Shown: positions 51,825 through 59,931 of the stretch, one piece after another
Layout: every line of letters begins with the position of its first letter
Position numbering within the stretch: the stretch's first letter is position 1
From: Nocardia sp. alder85J
GTDB taxonomy: Bacteria; Actinomycetota; Actinomycetes; Mycobacteriales; Mycobacteriaceae
DNA length: 64,000 nucleotides
Direction: 5' to 3'
Assembly: GCF_020176955.2 (NCBI RefSeq)
Contig: NZ_JAIUCZ020000003.1
Location: 248,001 to 312,000 of the forward strand
Translations under genes and position numbers: made by a program
Notes under the pieces: model-generated
What the model was told of the DNA's origin: nothing
Databases searched by the model: none
The model's input: only the letters and a program-made list of their open reading frames with translations

Positions 51825-53003
51825 TCACGGCCGTTGTCTCATACGGAATTCCAGGAATTCGCGGTCAACCTCGATCGGGGCGTTCAACCACCAGACGTTC
51901 CGTTGCTTGCCGAGTTCTCCTGTCACCGTGAACGGAAGATGGTCTCGGAAGGCAGTGATTGCCAGGGCCCAGTCGGGTCCGCTCAGCGATACCGACACTC
52001 GGCGCAACCGGCCGCCGACTTCGGCGTGGATCACCACATCGCCGCCGTGCTCGGGGTTCTCGTCCGAGCGCTTCATTTCCTTGACGGGGCCGACGATGGT
52101 TACCCGTTCCGGCTCGATTCGGCGGACCAGCCGTTGTTCGATATCGGGTAGTTCGTTGATGACGACGCGGTCCATCGAGACGCGGCGGGGCACGGGGGCG
52201 CGCTGTGGTTCGGTGGCGGCCCATTCGAAGGACAAGTCCAGTCCGCGCATGCCCTCGGCCTCGGTGATCTCTTGGAGCGCCTGCACCACCGGTAGCCGCA
52301 GGCCCTGGTTCACTGCTTCGTCGACGTCGGCGAACTCGCCCCGGTCGGCAGCGAATCGACGGGTGACGTCGAGGCTGCGCGCCAGGGTGGTCATCACTTG
52401 ACGGGCGAAGCTCGGGATACCGTCGGCGCTCGGGGTCTCCGGGCGCTTCGGTTCGGCGCCGTCGATCCGGGCGGCAACCGTGACGATGAAACTGCCTTTC
52501 TTGGTGTGCCCCATGCGAATATCGTCGTTGAGGAACTCGGTGACGAAATCGGGGGCGCGGCCGCGGCCGCGGGACTGGGGGTTGTTGGTCGAGATCGCGG
52601 CGGCGCGGATCATCTGATCGACGCTGGACAGCAGGGACGCCGCCTGCCGGAGGGGGATGGTGCCGTCTCGCATGCCTTCCTGGTCCACTCGCACGAACAG
52701 CAGGTCGGCATGGATGGAGGAGATCTGCTCGACGAGTTCGGGGACGGACAGGTGGTATGCGTGCAATATGACACGGACAGCCTCGCGCAGCCTCTTGTCG
52801 TAGTCGACGAAGGAGGGCTCACGCGGCAGCAGGAGTGAGATCGGCCGGTCGTGGCCGGCGCTTTCGAGCAGCCACACCTGGTCGAAGGTGCGATCGGTTT
52901 GCACCGTCCAGTCCCGAGTTGCGAGAAATTGGGCAATACTGGCCGGTTCCAGGATGTTTTCGTACTCTGCTATCGACTCAGCGACGCCATTGCGGGCTGC
53001 CAT
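51825..53003 (-). CDS. Unknown protein coupled to a DUF4365 gene
   Basis: 392 residues, soluble. I do not recognise a domain. The N-terminal part (LEPASIAQFLATRDWTVQ, QVWLLESAGHDRPISLLLPR, DYDKRLREAVRVILHAYHLS) resembles a small alpha/beta unit. The middle (GHTKKGSFIVTVAARIDGAE) and C-terminal half (VTIVGPVKEMKRSDENPEHG, RVSVSLSGPDWALAITAFRD) are strand-rich and could bind nucleic acid. Its start lies inside the DUF4365 gene (34-bp overlap), so it is translated with that protein and the two probably act together. Codon use is less extreme than in the neighbouring fadD5, consistent with transfer. Confidence 0.7.
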   Translation of the reverse strand: MAARNGVAESIAEYENILEPASIAQFLATRDWTVQTDRTFDQVWLLESAGHDRPISLLLPREPSFVDYDKRLREAVRVILHAYHLSVPELVEQISSIHADLLFVRVDQEGMRDGTIPLRQAASLLSSVDQMIRAAAISTNNPQSRGRGRAPDFVTEFLNDDIRMGHTKKGSFIVTVAARIDGAEPKRPETPSADGIPSFARQVMTTLARSLDVTRRFAADRGEFADVDEAVNQGLRLPVVQALQEITEAEGMRGLDLSFEWAATEPQRAPVPRRVSMDRVVINELPDIEQRLVRRIEPERVTIVGPVKEMKRSDENPEHGGDVVIHAEVGGRLRRVSVSLSGPDWALAITAFRDHLPFTVTGELGKQRNVWWLNAPIEVDREFLEFRMRQRP

Positions 53004-53533
53004 TTACTCGCCTCCTCCATCAACTCGAGCAACGATTTGGGGGTCAGCAGGTTCTCCTTCGGGAGGTGAACCGTCTGGGTTTTCTGTTCGGCCTCCAGCG
53101 GTGGGAGCAGGTGTCCCCACTGCCAATACATCTGACAGCGTGCCAGCAGGCCGTCGTGATCTGCTTTGAGCCAGTGTCCGATCATCTCGGGAACCACCAG
53201 CACGCACAGCATGGCGGGGTTCGAGCGGTTTCGCTTCGACAGGAGATCATAGGTTCGGGTGTCCAAGGACCACGCGATGGCGTCGGTGCGATTGATCGAG
53301 GTTTGACCAGAGCACTTGAGCTGCATGTCGATCTGCGGACCATACATGTGTGGGTGGTAGTCGACGCTCGACGCGAGGGTCGTGTCCCGGCCGTCGTAGT
53401 CCTGGCTCCATTTACCGACGGTGAGGCCACATGAGCTGGCGAGCATGCTGACGTACGACATGCTGAGCTCTTCCTTCATCCCCCCGATGGGCATCGAGCC
53501 ATCCGGAATCTCGTGAGACAGCGCGAGAGTCAT
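52970..53533 (-). CDS. DUF4365-domain protein (PD-(D/E)XK nuclease-like)
   Basis: 187 residues from ATG 53533 (GGGGTGG 5-6 nt upstream; the longer frame to 53710 has no good start). The layout is that of DUF4365: GGMKEELSMSYVSMLASSCG at the start, then SQDYDGRDTTLASSVDYHPH, PQIDMQLKCSGQTSI with D-x-Q-x-K as nuclease-type catalytic core, then YDLLSKRNRSNPAMLCVLVV and HWLKADHDGLLARCQMYWQW. The family is found in mobile and defence regions and is predicted to be a nuclease. The stop overlaps the next start by 34 bp. Target unknown. Confidence 0.75.
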   Translation of the reverse strand: MTLALSHEIPDGSMPIGGMKEELSMSYVSMLASSCGLTVGKWSQDYDGRDTTLASSVDYHPHMYGPQIDMQLKCSGQTSINRTDAIAWSLDTRTYDLLSKRNRSNPAMLCVLVVPEMIGHWLKADHDGLLARCQMYWQWGHLLPPLEAEQKTQTVHLPKENLLTPKSLLELMEEASKWQPAMASLSR

Positions 53534-53797
53534 CGTATCCACCCCTGGTAAAGCATGGCTCATTGAATCATGTCGCGAGGGGTGGTGTCCCGGCGAATGT
53601 TGTTCTGCCACAGAGAATCTACCGGTCGGTCGCCTTGATATTCGCGGCAATTCACGACTTCGGTGATAGCCACAGACAAAACATGCCGATTCAGCAAACT
53701 CCCAGTCCATGCAGACGATACGAGATAGCGCCGTCGAGCCTTCACACTTTTCGATGACAGCATCGGCGTGGCGACTGTGCCGGGCGTTTCGGGTTGA

Positions 53798-54367
53798 TCA
53801 GTTGCGCTTCAGGCTGCCCACGCTCAAGGATCCGGGAGTGCGGGGCGGCTGTTGTCCTTCCACTGCCCGGATGTAACCCTCCGGATCCTTGTCGATCGGT
53901 TGCACACCGGCGTAGTTTCGCGCCTCGTAGGCGGCGAAGTCGACGGCCAGTTGGTGGCGGCGGGACAGGGATGCCAGGCGGCGGAGGTCGGTGAGGCCTT
54001 CGCGTTCCTCTTCGGCCATGTGGTCGCCGTTGGCTTTGTTCACCACGGCTATTGCCGTGTACCAGTCGTCGGTGCCAGGGCGGTGGCGGGCCACCTCGGC
54101 GATGGTGTCGCGGATTTCGTTGTGGTCGCGGATGGCGTCGAGGGTTTCGTCTTCCACGCCGGCCTGGCGGTGGGCGGCGGTGCCCGCCTGGAGCAGGGCG
54201 GGGTAGAAGACTTCTTCCTCGGCTTGGGCGTGTAGTTCCAGGAAAGAGGACAGTCTGGCCCAGATCGCGGACAGGGTGGCGGTGTCGCCGCGGTCCATCT
54301 GTTCCAGGATCGCGAAGAGGCGGCGCTGTTCGTGGTGGTCGTCGAGAATCAGCTGGGTGATGTCCAT
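53798..54367 (-). CDS. Hemerythrin HHE-domain protein
   Basis: 189 residues. An iron-binding four-helix bundle: DDHHEQRRLFAILEQM (first His), LELHAQAEEEVFYPAL (His-x3-Glu type), IRDHNEIRDTIAEVAR, then KANGDHMAEEEREGL. The set of His and Glu ligands for a di-iron site is complete. The last 60 residues are a less conserved helical and Pro-rich tail. Relatives in mycobacteria and streptomycetes bind oxygen or take part in redox and nitric-oxide responses. It stands alone with a 430-bp upstream region. Confidence 0.88.
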   Translation of the reverse strand: MDITQLILDDHHEQRRLFAILEQMDRGDTATLSAIWARLSSFLELHAQAEEEVFYPALLQAGTAAHRQAGVEDETLDAIRDHNEIRDTIAEVARHRPGTDDWYTAIAVVNKANGDHMAEEEREGLTDLRRLASLSRRHQLAVDFAAYEARNYAGVQPIDKDPEGYIRAVEGQQPPRTPGSLSVGSLKRN

Positions 54368-54799
54368 GATTCCTCCCTGGCGGCGCGCTCCGGGTGGCGG
54401 CTCCGCCGGGGTGGCGGGTGCCGCCTTCGGGGAGACAGTAACGCAATCCGCGACTTTCGCCGGTGATCATCGGGTTCCGGAGTCGTTGCGGTATGAAACG
54501 AATCGGCGGAATTTCACCGGGATTCGGGGCGACCGATTCGTATTTTGTTTCGTGAACGTACCGTTCCGGTGATGACGGAAGTCCCTTCCGCCGACCAGGG
54601 GATACGCGTATGCTGACAGGAGCACAGCGGGGTTGACGAATTGTTTCGGACGGCCGCGTCGGGGGCGGGACTGTTCCGCGGTTGTGCGGTCGCAGCGTAT
54701 CGGATTCGGCGAAATACAGTGTGGCATGGCGTCGGGTGCTTCTCTCCTGCGGCGAAAACATCCATGTCCGTGAATCGATCACAACGGGAATTCGAAGAA
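54368..54799. promoter_or_regulatory. 432-bp divergent region, hemerythrin and DUF732 genes
   Basis: It is AT-richer than the neighbourhood (54480-54560 and 54700-54800). TTGACG near 54634 might be a -35 for the plus-strand gene, but I cannot place a matching -10 with confidence. No RNA gene or repeat seen. Confidence 0.35.
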
Positions 54800-55138
54800 A
54801 TGTTCACTATTCGTATCTCGACAGTCGCGGCGGTTGCCGTCGCGCTCGCCGCCGCCGGGGCGGTCGTCGTCGGTGCCGCACCCGCGGCGTCCGCCGACGC
54901 GAATCAGGATGCCGCCTTCCTCGCACAGATGTATCAGCAAGGGGTCACCTTCAGTTCCCCGAACGACGCCGTCACCGACGCGCAGGCGGTGTGTCTCTCG
55001 ATCGCGAACGGCGAGACGCCGGTTGCCGTCGCGCGGGAGGTGATCGGCGAGACCGATCTCACCGTGAAGCAGGCGGCGTATTTCGTGGGGGATGCGGTGA
55101 ACATCTACTGCGACGAGTACTCCTACCTGTTGGGGTGA
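54800..55138 (+). CDS. DUF732 secreted small protein
   Basis: 112 residues from ATG 54800; an ATG 36 bp upstream is possible. Signal peptide AAVAVALAAAGAVVVGAAPA with an Ala-x-Ala cleavage site near ASADAN. The mature part (QDAAFLAQMYQQGVTFSSPN, AVTDAQAVCLSIANGETPVA, KQAAYFVGDAVNIYCDEYSY) has the two cysteines and the helical layout of DUF732, a family nearly restricted to mycobacteria and relatives. Function unknown; exported. A strong terminator follows. Confidence 0.85.
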   Translation: MFTIRISTVAAVAVALAAAGAVVVGAAPAASADANQDAAFLAQMYQQGVTFSSPNDAVTDAQAVCLSIANGETPVAVAREVIGETDLTVKQAAYFVGDAVNIYCDEYSYLLG

Positions 55139-55145
55139 CCGCGCG

Positions 55146-55181
55146 CCACGGTCCCCGATCGGATTCGATCGGGGACCGTGG
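55146..55181. terminator. Strong bidirectional terminator hairpin
   Basis: A perfect 16-bp stem, CCACGGTCCCCGATCG (55146-55161) with its complement (55166-55181), 4-nt loop GATT. It separates the convergent DUF732 gene and the membrane protein gene that ends at 55193. Confidence 0.9.
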
Positions 55182-55192
55182 TGCGCCGGCGG

Positions 55193-56035
55193 TCAATTCG
55201 TGGGTTCGTAGACCAGGCCGGAGAGGTCGACGTCCAGGATGGCGCCGCTGGGATCGGCGCGGTAATCGACGCGAGTTTGGCCGATTCGGTTGCCGGTGAT
55301 CTTCACGCAGACATAGGAACCCGACGGGATCTTCGTCCACGGCACCGCGCCGGCATAATCCTGGCGGGCGCGGCAATCCTGGTAGGACGGTTGCTGGGCG
55401 CCGAAGAAGGACAGTGCCGCACCGTCGCCGGGTGACAGCGCCACCGGAGTGGGATTGAGGTCGCCGGTGCCGCCCAGGGGGTACCACTGGGTCGGATGTT
55501 GGATGACCACGCCGTTTCCGGTCGCGATCCGGACGTCCACCGAACCCGAGGTGTACACCGCAGGGGCCGGGCCGCTTTCGCTGGCCGGGGTCGTGGTCGG
55601 GGTGACTGCCGCCGAGGAGGTCGTGGCGGTCGCCGAGGTGGCCGAGGCGGCGGCGGTCGTGGTGGGTCCGAGCGTGGCGGGGGTGAGGGGGGTCGTGGTG
55701 GCTTGCGCTGTCGTCACCGGGATGGGCAAGGCCACCGGTGTGGGGGACGATCGGTGGCGCGCCAGCACCACGACGGCGCCCGCCAGCGCGAGACAGACCA
55801 CGGCCAGGACGAGAGTCGACGTGCGCCAGGCGTTTCGCCGCTTCTTCTCGGGTGTCCGTAGATCGTGGAATACCGCGTCGATTTCCTGCTGGGTCGTGGC
55901 TTCCGTTATCCGGCGGTATCGATCGTCGTATTCACCCAGATCGATGCGGCCGGCGGCCTGATGCTGTTCCAGCTGGGTATAGGCCTGCTGGCGTTCGGCC
56001 GTGCCGATCCGTGGCGCGGCGCTCTCGGCGTCCAT
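55193..56035 (-). CDS. DUF1707-type membrane-anchored protein with exported C-terminal domain
   Basis: 280 residues. Residues 8-60 are a DUF1707 (SHOCT-like) domain (RIGTAERQQAYTQLEQHQAA, GEYDDRYRRITEATTQQEID). One transmembrane helix at 72-92 (TSTLVLAVVCLALAGAVVVL) is followed by an Ala/Thr/Pro linker of about 70 residues and a compact outer domain (SGSVDVRIATGNGVVIQHPT, GDGAALSFFGAQQPSYQDCR, KIPSGSYVCVKITGNRIGQT) with two cysteines that may pair. The outer domain is nearly identical to that of the next gene. Function unknown; I infer a cell-envelope sensor or binding protein. Confidence 0.75.
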   Translation of the reverse strand: MDAESAAPRIGTAERQQAYTQLEQHQAAGRIDLGEYDDRYRRITEATTQQEIDAVFHDLRTPEKKRRNAWRTSTLVLAVVCLALAGAVVVLARHRSSPTPVALPIPVTTAQATTTPLTPATLGPTTTAAASATSATATTSSAAVTPTTTPASESGPAPAVYTSGSVDVRIATGNGVVIQHPTQWYPLGGTGDLNPTPVALSPGDGAALSFFGAQQPSYQDCRARQDYAGAVPWTKIPSGSYVCVKITGNRIGQTRVDYRADPSGAILDVDLSGLVYEPTN

Positions 56036-56079
56036 GTTCTCGTTCCACTTCCCCTGTGCGTGATCAGCTCACGGGCTGA

Positions 56080-56643
56080 CTAGATCAGGCCGGAGACGTC
56101 CACATCGGCGACCGCGCCGCTCTGATCGGACCGGTAATCCACCCGTGTCTGGCCGACCCTGTTGTCGGCGATCTTGATGCAGATATAGGACCCGGACGGG
56201 ATCTTCGTCCACGGCAGCGCGCCGGCATAGTCCTGGCGGGTGCGGCAGTCCTGATAGGACGGCTGCTGGGCGCCGAAGAAGGACAGTGCCGCACCGTCGC
56301 CGGGCGACAACGCCACCGGAGTGGGATTGAGGTCGCCGGCGCCGCCCAGGGGAAACCATTGGGACGGTTGATGGACGACCACACCGTTCCCCGTGGCCAC
56401 GCGGACATCCACCGAACCCGAGGTGTACACCGCAGGAGCCGGGCCGTCGCCACCGAGGTGCGAGGTCGCGGGCGCCGGAGTGCCCGGCGCCGGGTGCGCC
56501 GAAGTCTTGTCGTGCACGATGAAGCCCGCGGCGGCCAGTGCTCCGATCAAACCGGTGATCGCCGTTATCCAGACCGGACCGAAGTCGCGGAGCCTGGTGC
56601 GCGACTCCCCACCGGAATTCCGCCCCGGATATCCTCCTGCCAC
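56080..56643 (-). CDS. Membrane-anchored paralogue of the DUF1707-type protein, without the DUF1707 domain
   Basis: 187 residues from a GTG at 56643. A basic N-terminus, one transmembrane helix (FGPVWITAITGLIGALAAAG), a short Pro/Ala linker and an outer domain of about 120 residues (SGSVDVRVATGNGVVVHQPS, GDGAALSFFGAQQPSYQDCR, KIPSGSYICIKIADNRVGQT). The outer domain matches the neighbouring protein at roughly 85 per cent by eye and the DNA is also very similar, so this is a tandem duplication or gene conversion. The cytoplasmic DUF1707 part was lost or never present. It ends 45 bp before the start of the other gene, so they are probably cotranscribed. Confidence 0.75.
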   Translation of the reverse strand: MAGGYPGRNSGGESRTRLRDFGPVWITAITGLIGALAAAGFIVHDKTSAHPAPGTPAPATSHLGGDGPAPAVYTSGSVDVRVATGNGVVVHQPSQWFPLGGAGDLNPTPVALSPGDGAALSFFGAQQPSYQDCRTRQDYAGALPWTKIPSGSYICIKIADNRVGQTRVDYRSDQSGAVADVDVSGLI

Positions 56644-57158
56644 GATTGCGGAGCCTACTCCCGGACGAACGGTCCGTTCGTGAAGAAATACAACAGGCAA
56701 CAGGCAACCGGACAAATGGCTAATTCGTTCGGATGCCGGGTACCGACCGGTTTCGATACTCGGGGCCGGAGTGGTTCGCCGCCTTTCGGATTCGGGTAGC
56801 CGGCTACGCGGGCGCAGTGGGGGTCGGGTATACCAGACTCGGAGTACGCCGCCGTGTCGTTCCGATTCTCGGTGCGATTCTCCGTGCGGTCGTGAACAAA
56901 GTGCGGAGTATGGAATGAGTTTTTCACATCGCGTCCGGCAACGGCCGGGTGCGGGCGGCGTGTCCAGGGCCGGGACGCGACAGTGGATCGCGTCGGGCGC
57001 AAGCGGGTACGGGGAATCGTGACATTGTTGATATCGAACACTTTTCACGCCGGCGCACAGATGTGGCGGAGCCGTCACGCATGCGATAGGTTTGCGGCGA
57101 CAAATACTGCTTCACCGAAGGACGGTCCGGCGGTTCACGGCGTCACAGGGAGGCAGAG
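56644..57158. promoter_or_regulatory. 515-bp divergent region before the glycan cluster
   Basis: It lies between the membrane protein pair (minus) and the pyruvyl transferase gene (plus). Composition is mixed. A good ribosome site (GGGAGG) precedes 57159. A GATAGG-like -10 near 57085 is possible. No conserved RNA, tRNA or repeat seen; short frames here look like chance. Confidence 0.35.
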
Positions 57159-58454
57159 ATGAGTGATTCCGGCGTGCGACCGGGGGGTGGCGACATTCGC
57201 ATCGTGGTCGAGAACGGGGAATATTGGCTCCGCAATCGCGGGGACATCGCGATGATGGCGGTGACCGTGGCGCGGCTGCGGGAACGGTGGCCGGGGGCGC
57301 GGATCGGGATGCTCACCGATCAGCCGCGGATTCTGCGGGCGCTGCTGCCGGAGGCGGAACCGTTGTGCCTGGGTGCCGGGGGTGCGTGGGAGCAGCCGGG
57401 GGGCCGGTTGGCCGCGGTGGCGGCGTTGCGCTGGCGGGCGGCCACGGATGGGCCGAAGTCGCGGGTGCGGGCCTTCCGCGCGCGGGTGCGCGGCGGCGGG
57501 GACGAGGGGGCGGGCGAACCGGAGCAGCCGCCGTTGCCGGCGGCGGTCGCGGAGGCCGATCTCGTGATCGCCCAGGGTGGCGGTTATATGACCGATGTCG
57601 ATCGGTATCAGGCGCATCGCACCCTCACCTTGCTCGAACACGCGCAGTCGCTGGGCATTCCGACGGCGATGATCGGGCAGGGGTTCGGGCCGATGGAGGA
57701 TCCCGGTCTGCTGGAGCGGGCCGCCAAGGTGTTGCCGGGGGTCGGGGTCATCGCGTTGCGGGAGGGGCGGCGGGGGCCACAACTGCTCGGCGAGCTGGGG
57801 GTGGCGGCGGAGAAGGTGCTGGTCACGGGGGACGATGCGGTGGAGCTGGCGTACGGGTTGCGGCCGGCGGAGATCGGCGGTGATCTCGGGATCTGTCTGC
57901 GGGTCGCCGACTACGCGCGGGTCGCGGACCGGGCTCGGGTGGTGCTGGGTGAGGTGGTCCGGGCGCGGGCGGCGGAATTCGATGCCGCGCTGGCGCCGCT
58001 GATCATCTCCGAATACGACTCCGAGGATCGGCGGTGCACGCTGCCGTTGCTGGCGGGGGCGGGACGCACCCGGGCCGCGGTCGGGCGCGGGGGTACGGCC
58101 GAGGATGTGGCGCGGCAGGTCGGGCGCTGCCGGGTGGTCGTGACCAGCGCTTATCACCTGGCCGTCTTCGCACTGTCGCAAGGTGTTCCAGCTGTGGGGC
58201 TGACCGCCTCACGTTACTATGATGACAAGTTCCACGGTTTGGCCGACATGTTCGGCGCCGGGCTGCGGGTGGTGAGCCTCGATGACGATCTCGAGCACAC
58301 GCTGACCGCCGCGGTCCGGGAGCTCTGGGACGACGCGCCGGCGCTGCGGGATCCACTGCGGCAGCGGGCAGTCGAACAGATGGATCTGGCTCGGGCAGGG
58401 CTGGATCGGGTATTCCGGCTGGTAGAGGGTTCCGCCGGAGACCGAGGCAGGTGA
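57159..58454 (+). CDS. Polysaccharide pyruvyl transferase family protein
   Basis: 431 residues, ATG with GGGAGG 6 nt upstream. Family blocks: RIVVENGEYWLRNRGDIAMM (nucleotide-binding start), EADLVIAQGGGYMTD, IPTAMIGQGFGPMEDPGLLE, VLVTGDDAVELAYG, CRVVVTSAYHLAVFALSQGV, RYYDDKFHGLADMFG. It would transfer pyruvate from PEP to a sugar in a surface glycan, in the cytoplasm. A low-complexity Arg/Gly stretch near residues 105-120 is an insertion. The next gene begins within 15 bp of its stop, so the two form one operon. Confidence 0.85.
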   Translation: MSDSGVRPGGGDIRIVVENGEYWLRNRGDIAMMAVTVARLRERWPGARIGMLTDQPRILRALLPEAEPLCLGAGGAWEQPGGRLAAVAALRWRAATDGPKSRVRAFRARVRGGGDEGAGEPEQPPLPAAVAEADLVIAQGGGYMTDVDRYQAHRTLTLLEHAQSLGIPTAMIGQGFGPMEDPGLLERAAKVLPGVGVIALREGRRGPQLLGELGVAAEKVLVTGDDAVELAYGLRPAEIGGDLGICLRVADYARVADRARVVLGEVVRARAAEFDAALAPLIISEYDSEDRRCTLPLLAGAGRTRAAVGRGGTAEDVARQVGRCRVVVTSAYHLAVFALSQGVPAVGLTASRYYDDKFHGLADMFGAGLRVVSLDDDLEHTLTAAVRELWDDAPALRDPLRQRAVEQMDLARAGLDRVFRLVEGSAGDRGR

Positions 58455-58466
58455 GGAGTACGGGTC

Positions 58467-59300
58467 ATTTCTCTCTCGATCTGCGTGCCGGCCTACAACG
58501 CCGCCGGCACGCTCGCGACCACGATGCGGTCGATCCTGGATCAGGACGTCGAATTCGAACTGGTGGTGCTCGACAACGCGAGTATCGACGGGACCGGTGA
58601 CGTCGCACTCGGTTTCGACGATCCGCGGGTGCGCGTGCACCGCAACGACCGGGTACTGCCGATCGGCGCCAACTGGAACAAGGCCGTCGAGATCTCCTCG
58701 GGCGAGCTGGTGAAGGTGGTGTGCGCCGACGACATTCTGCTGCCGGGCACGCTGGGACCGCAGCTGGAGCTGATGCGGGACGGCCAGATCGCCATCAGCT
58801 CCACGAAATTCGATGTGATCGACGAGGCCGGTGAGGTCGAGGACAGCGGACTGGGCCTGCCCGGCCTGGTCGGCGCGCAGTCGGTGCTCTCGCTGATGCG
58901 GACCATCGTCCGGCACGGGCCGGCCGAATTCGGGCCGACGGCGGCGGCGATGTTCCGCCGCAAGGACTTCCGGCGCGTGGGCGGCTTCCGCGGCGATCTG
59001 GTGTTCCCGATGGACGTGGACCTGTTCGCGCGGGTCTGCGAGTTCGGGGCCTTCTACGGAATGTCGGATGTGACTGCGGCGTGGCGTAATTCGTCGTTCA
59101 ACCTGTGCAGCCGGACCTCCACGGTGTCCAAGCTGACCGAGCTGGCCCGCTTCCACCATCGGCTCGGCCGCGAGTATCCGCACCTGGTCGCCCGCGGCGA
59201 CGTGGTCGCCGGTGATCTGCGGCTGGTGCGACAGGCGTTGGAGCGGTTGCAGATCCGGGCGACGGCGCTGGCGCGCCGGCGGCCGGATCTGCTGCGCTGA
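58467..59300 (+). CDS. GT2-family glycosyltransferase, possible ATT start
   Basis: About 278 residues. A GT-A fold: ISLSICVPAYNAAGTLATTM, then ELVVLDNASIDGTGDVA, GELVKVVCADDILLPG with the metal-binding D-D, and FPMDVDLFARVCEFG. The first canonical start, GTG 58485, would remove the first strand of the nucleotide-binding fold. The frame is open upstream to a stop at 58452, with no ATG, GTG or TTG. ATT at 58467 has GAGGAG 8 nt upstream and restores the N-terminus, so I use it. It adds a sugar from an NDP donor to a glycan and is coupled to the pyruvyl transferase. It ends 4 bp from the convergent MspA gene. Confidence 0.8.
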   Translation: MSLSICVPAYNAAGTLATTMRSILDQDVEFELVVLDNASIDGTGDVALGFDDPRVRVHRNDRVLPIGANWNKAVEISSGELVKVVCADDILLPGTLGPQLELMRDGQIAISSTKFDVIDEAGEVEDSGLGLPGLVGAQSVLSLMRTIVRHGPAEFGPTAAAMFRRKDFRRVGGFRGDLVFPMDVDLFARVCEFGAFYGMSDVTAAWRNSSFNLCSRTSTVSKLTELARFHHRLGREYPHLVARGDVVAGDLRLVRQALERLQIRATALARRRPDLLR

Positions 59301-59304
59301 CCGG

Positions 59305-59931
59305 TCAGATCGTGGAGGTCGGACCGTAGGTGACGACGGTGTCACCGGAGTTGCTGACGACCTTCACGAACGGGCGGATCGAGACCTGCCCGAGCACTCC
59401 GGTGACCGTGCCGTGGAAGCCCGACATCCGGATGGAGCCCTCGGCTCCGGAGATGTCGCCGCCGGCGCATTCCACCGTCTGGATGCCGGGGCCGAAGCCG
59501 ACCGACATCTCCACCCCGGCCCGGGGAATCAGATCGAAGATGTCGACCTGGGTGTTGGTGCCCACCTCGACCTCGAGGCCGGGGGTCTGGTACTGGAACT
59601 TCAGCTTGCCGTCGAAGGTCGCCGGGTAGCCGACCATGTAGCCGATGGTGATGTGGCCGTGCCAGTCGTCCACCTTGTCACCGGTGATCTGGTAACCGGC
59701 GGTGCCGGAGTGGAACCATTCCCGGGTCATCGGATTGTTGTCCAGCGGCGGCACGAAGTCGATCCGGGTGTCCGACTCGATGGCCTGGATGTTGCGCTGG
59801 TCGTGATCGACGATGCTGCTGACGCTGTCCACCCCCGCTCCGGCGATACCACCCCCCAACACGACCACCGCGGCGGCGGATGCCACGGCGGCAGCGACGC
59901 GCACCACGGCGCGACGAGAGTCTTCCCTCAC
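59305..59931 (-). CDS. MspA-family outer-membrane porin
   Basis: 208 residues. Signal peptide at 10-33 (VRVAAAVASAAAVVVLGGGI). The mature protein is a typical octameric MspA beta-barrel subunit: FVPPLDNNPMTREWFHSGTA, GHITIGYMVGYPATFDG, KLKFQYQTPGLEVEVGTNTQ, PRAGVEMSVGFGPGIQTVEC, GTVTGVLGQVSIRPFVKVVS. It forms a channel for small hydrophilic solutes in the mycolate outer membrane, which supports a mycolic-acid actinomycete host. The GTG start overlaps the methyltransferase stop by 4 bp (GTGA), with GAGGGAAGTGGGG upstream, so it may also have a promoter of its own. Confidence 0.92.
   Translation of the reverse strand: MREDSRRAVVRVAAAVASAAAVVVLGGGIAGAGVDSVSSIVDHDQRNIQAIESDTRIDFVPPLDNNPMTREWFHSGTAGYQITGDKVDDWHGHITIGYMVGYPATFDGKLKFQYQTPGLEVEVGTNTQVDIFDLIPRAGVEMSVGFGPGIQTVECAGGDISGAEGSIRMSGFHGTVTGVLGQVSIRPFVKVVSNSGDTVVTYGPTSTI

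Noticed and set aside
34854..53700. A second att copy of the tRNA-Arg 3' end and an integrase gene
   Set aside because: Neither was visible by eye in the window, so tRNA-directed integration is left as a hypothesis.
35000..54000. CRISPR array or Cas genes in the accessory region
   Set aside because: No regularly spaced direct repeats and no Cas-like protein seen.
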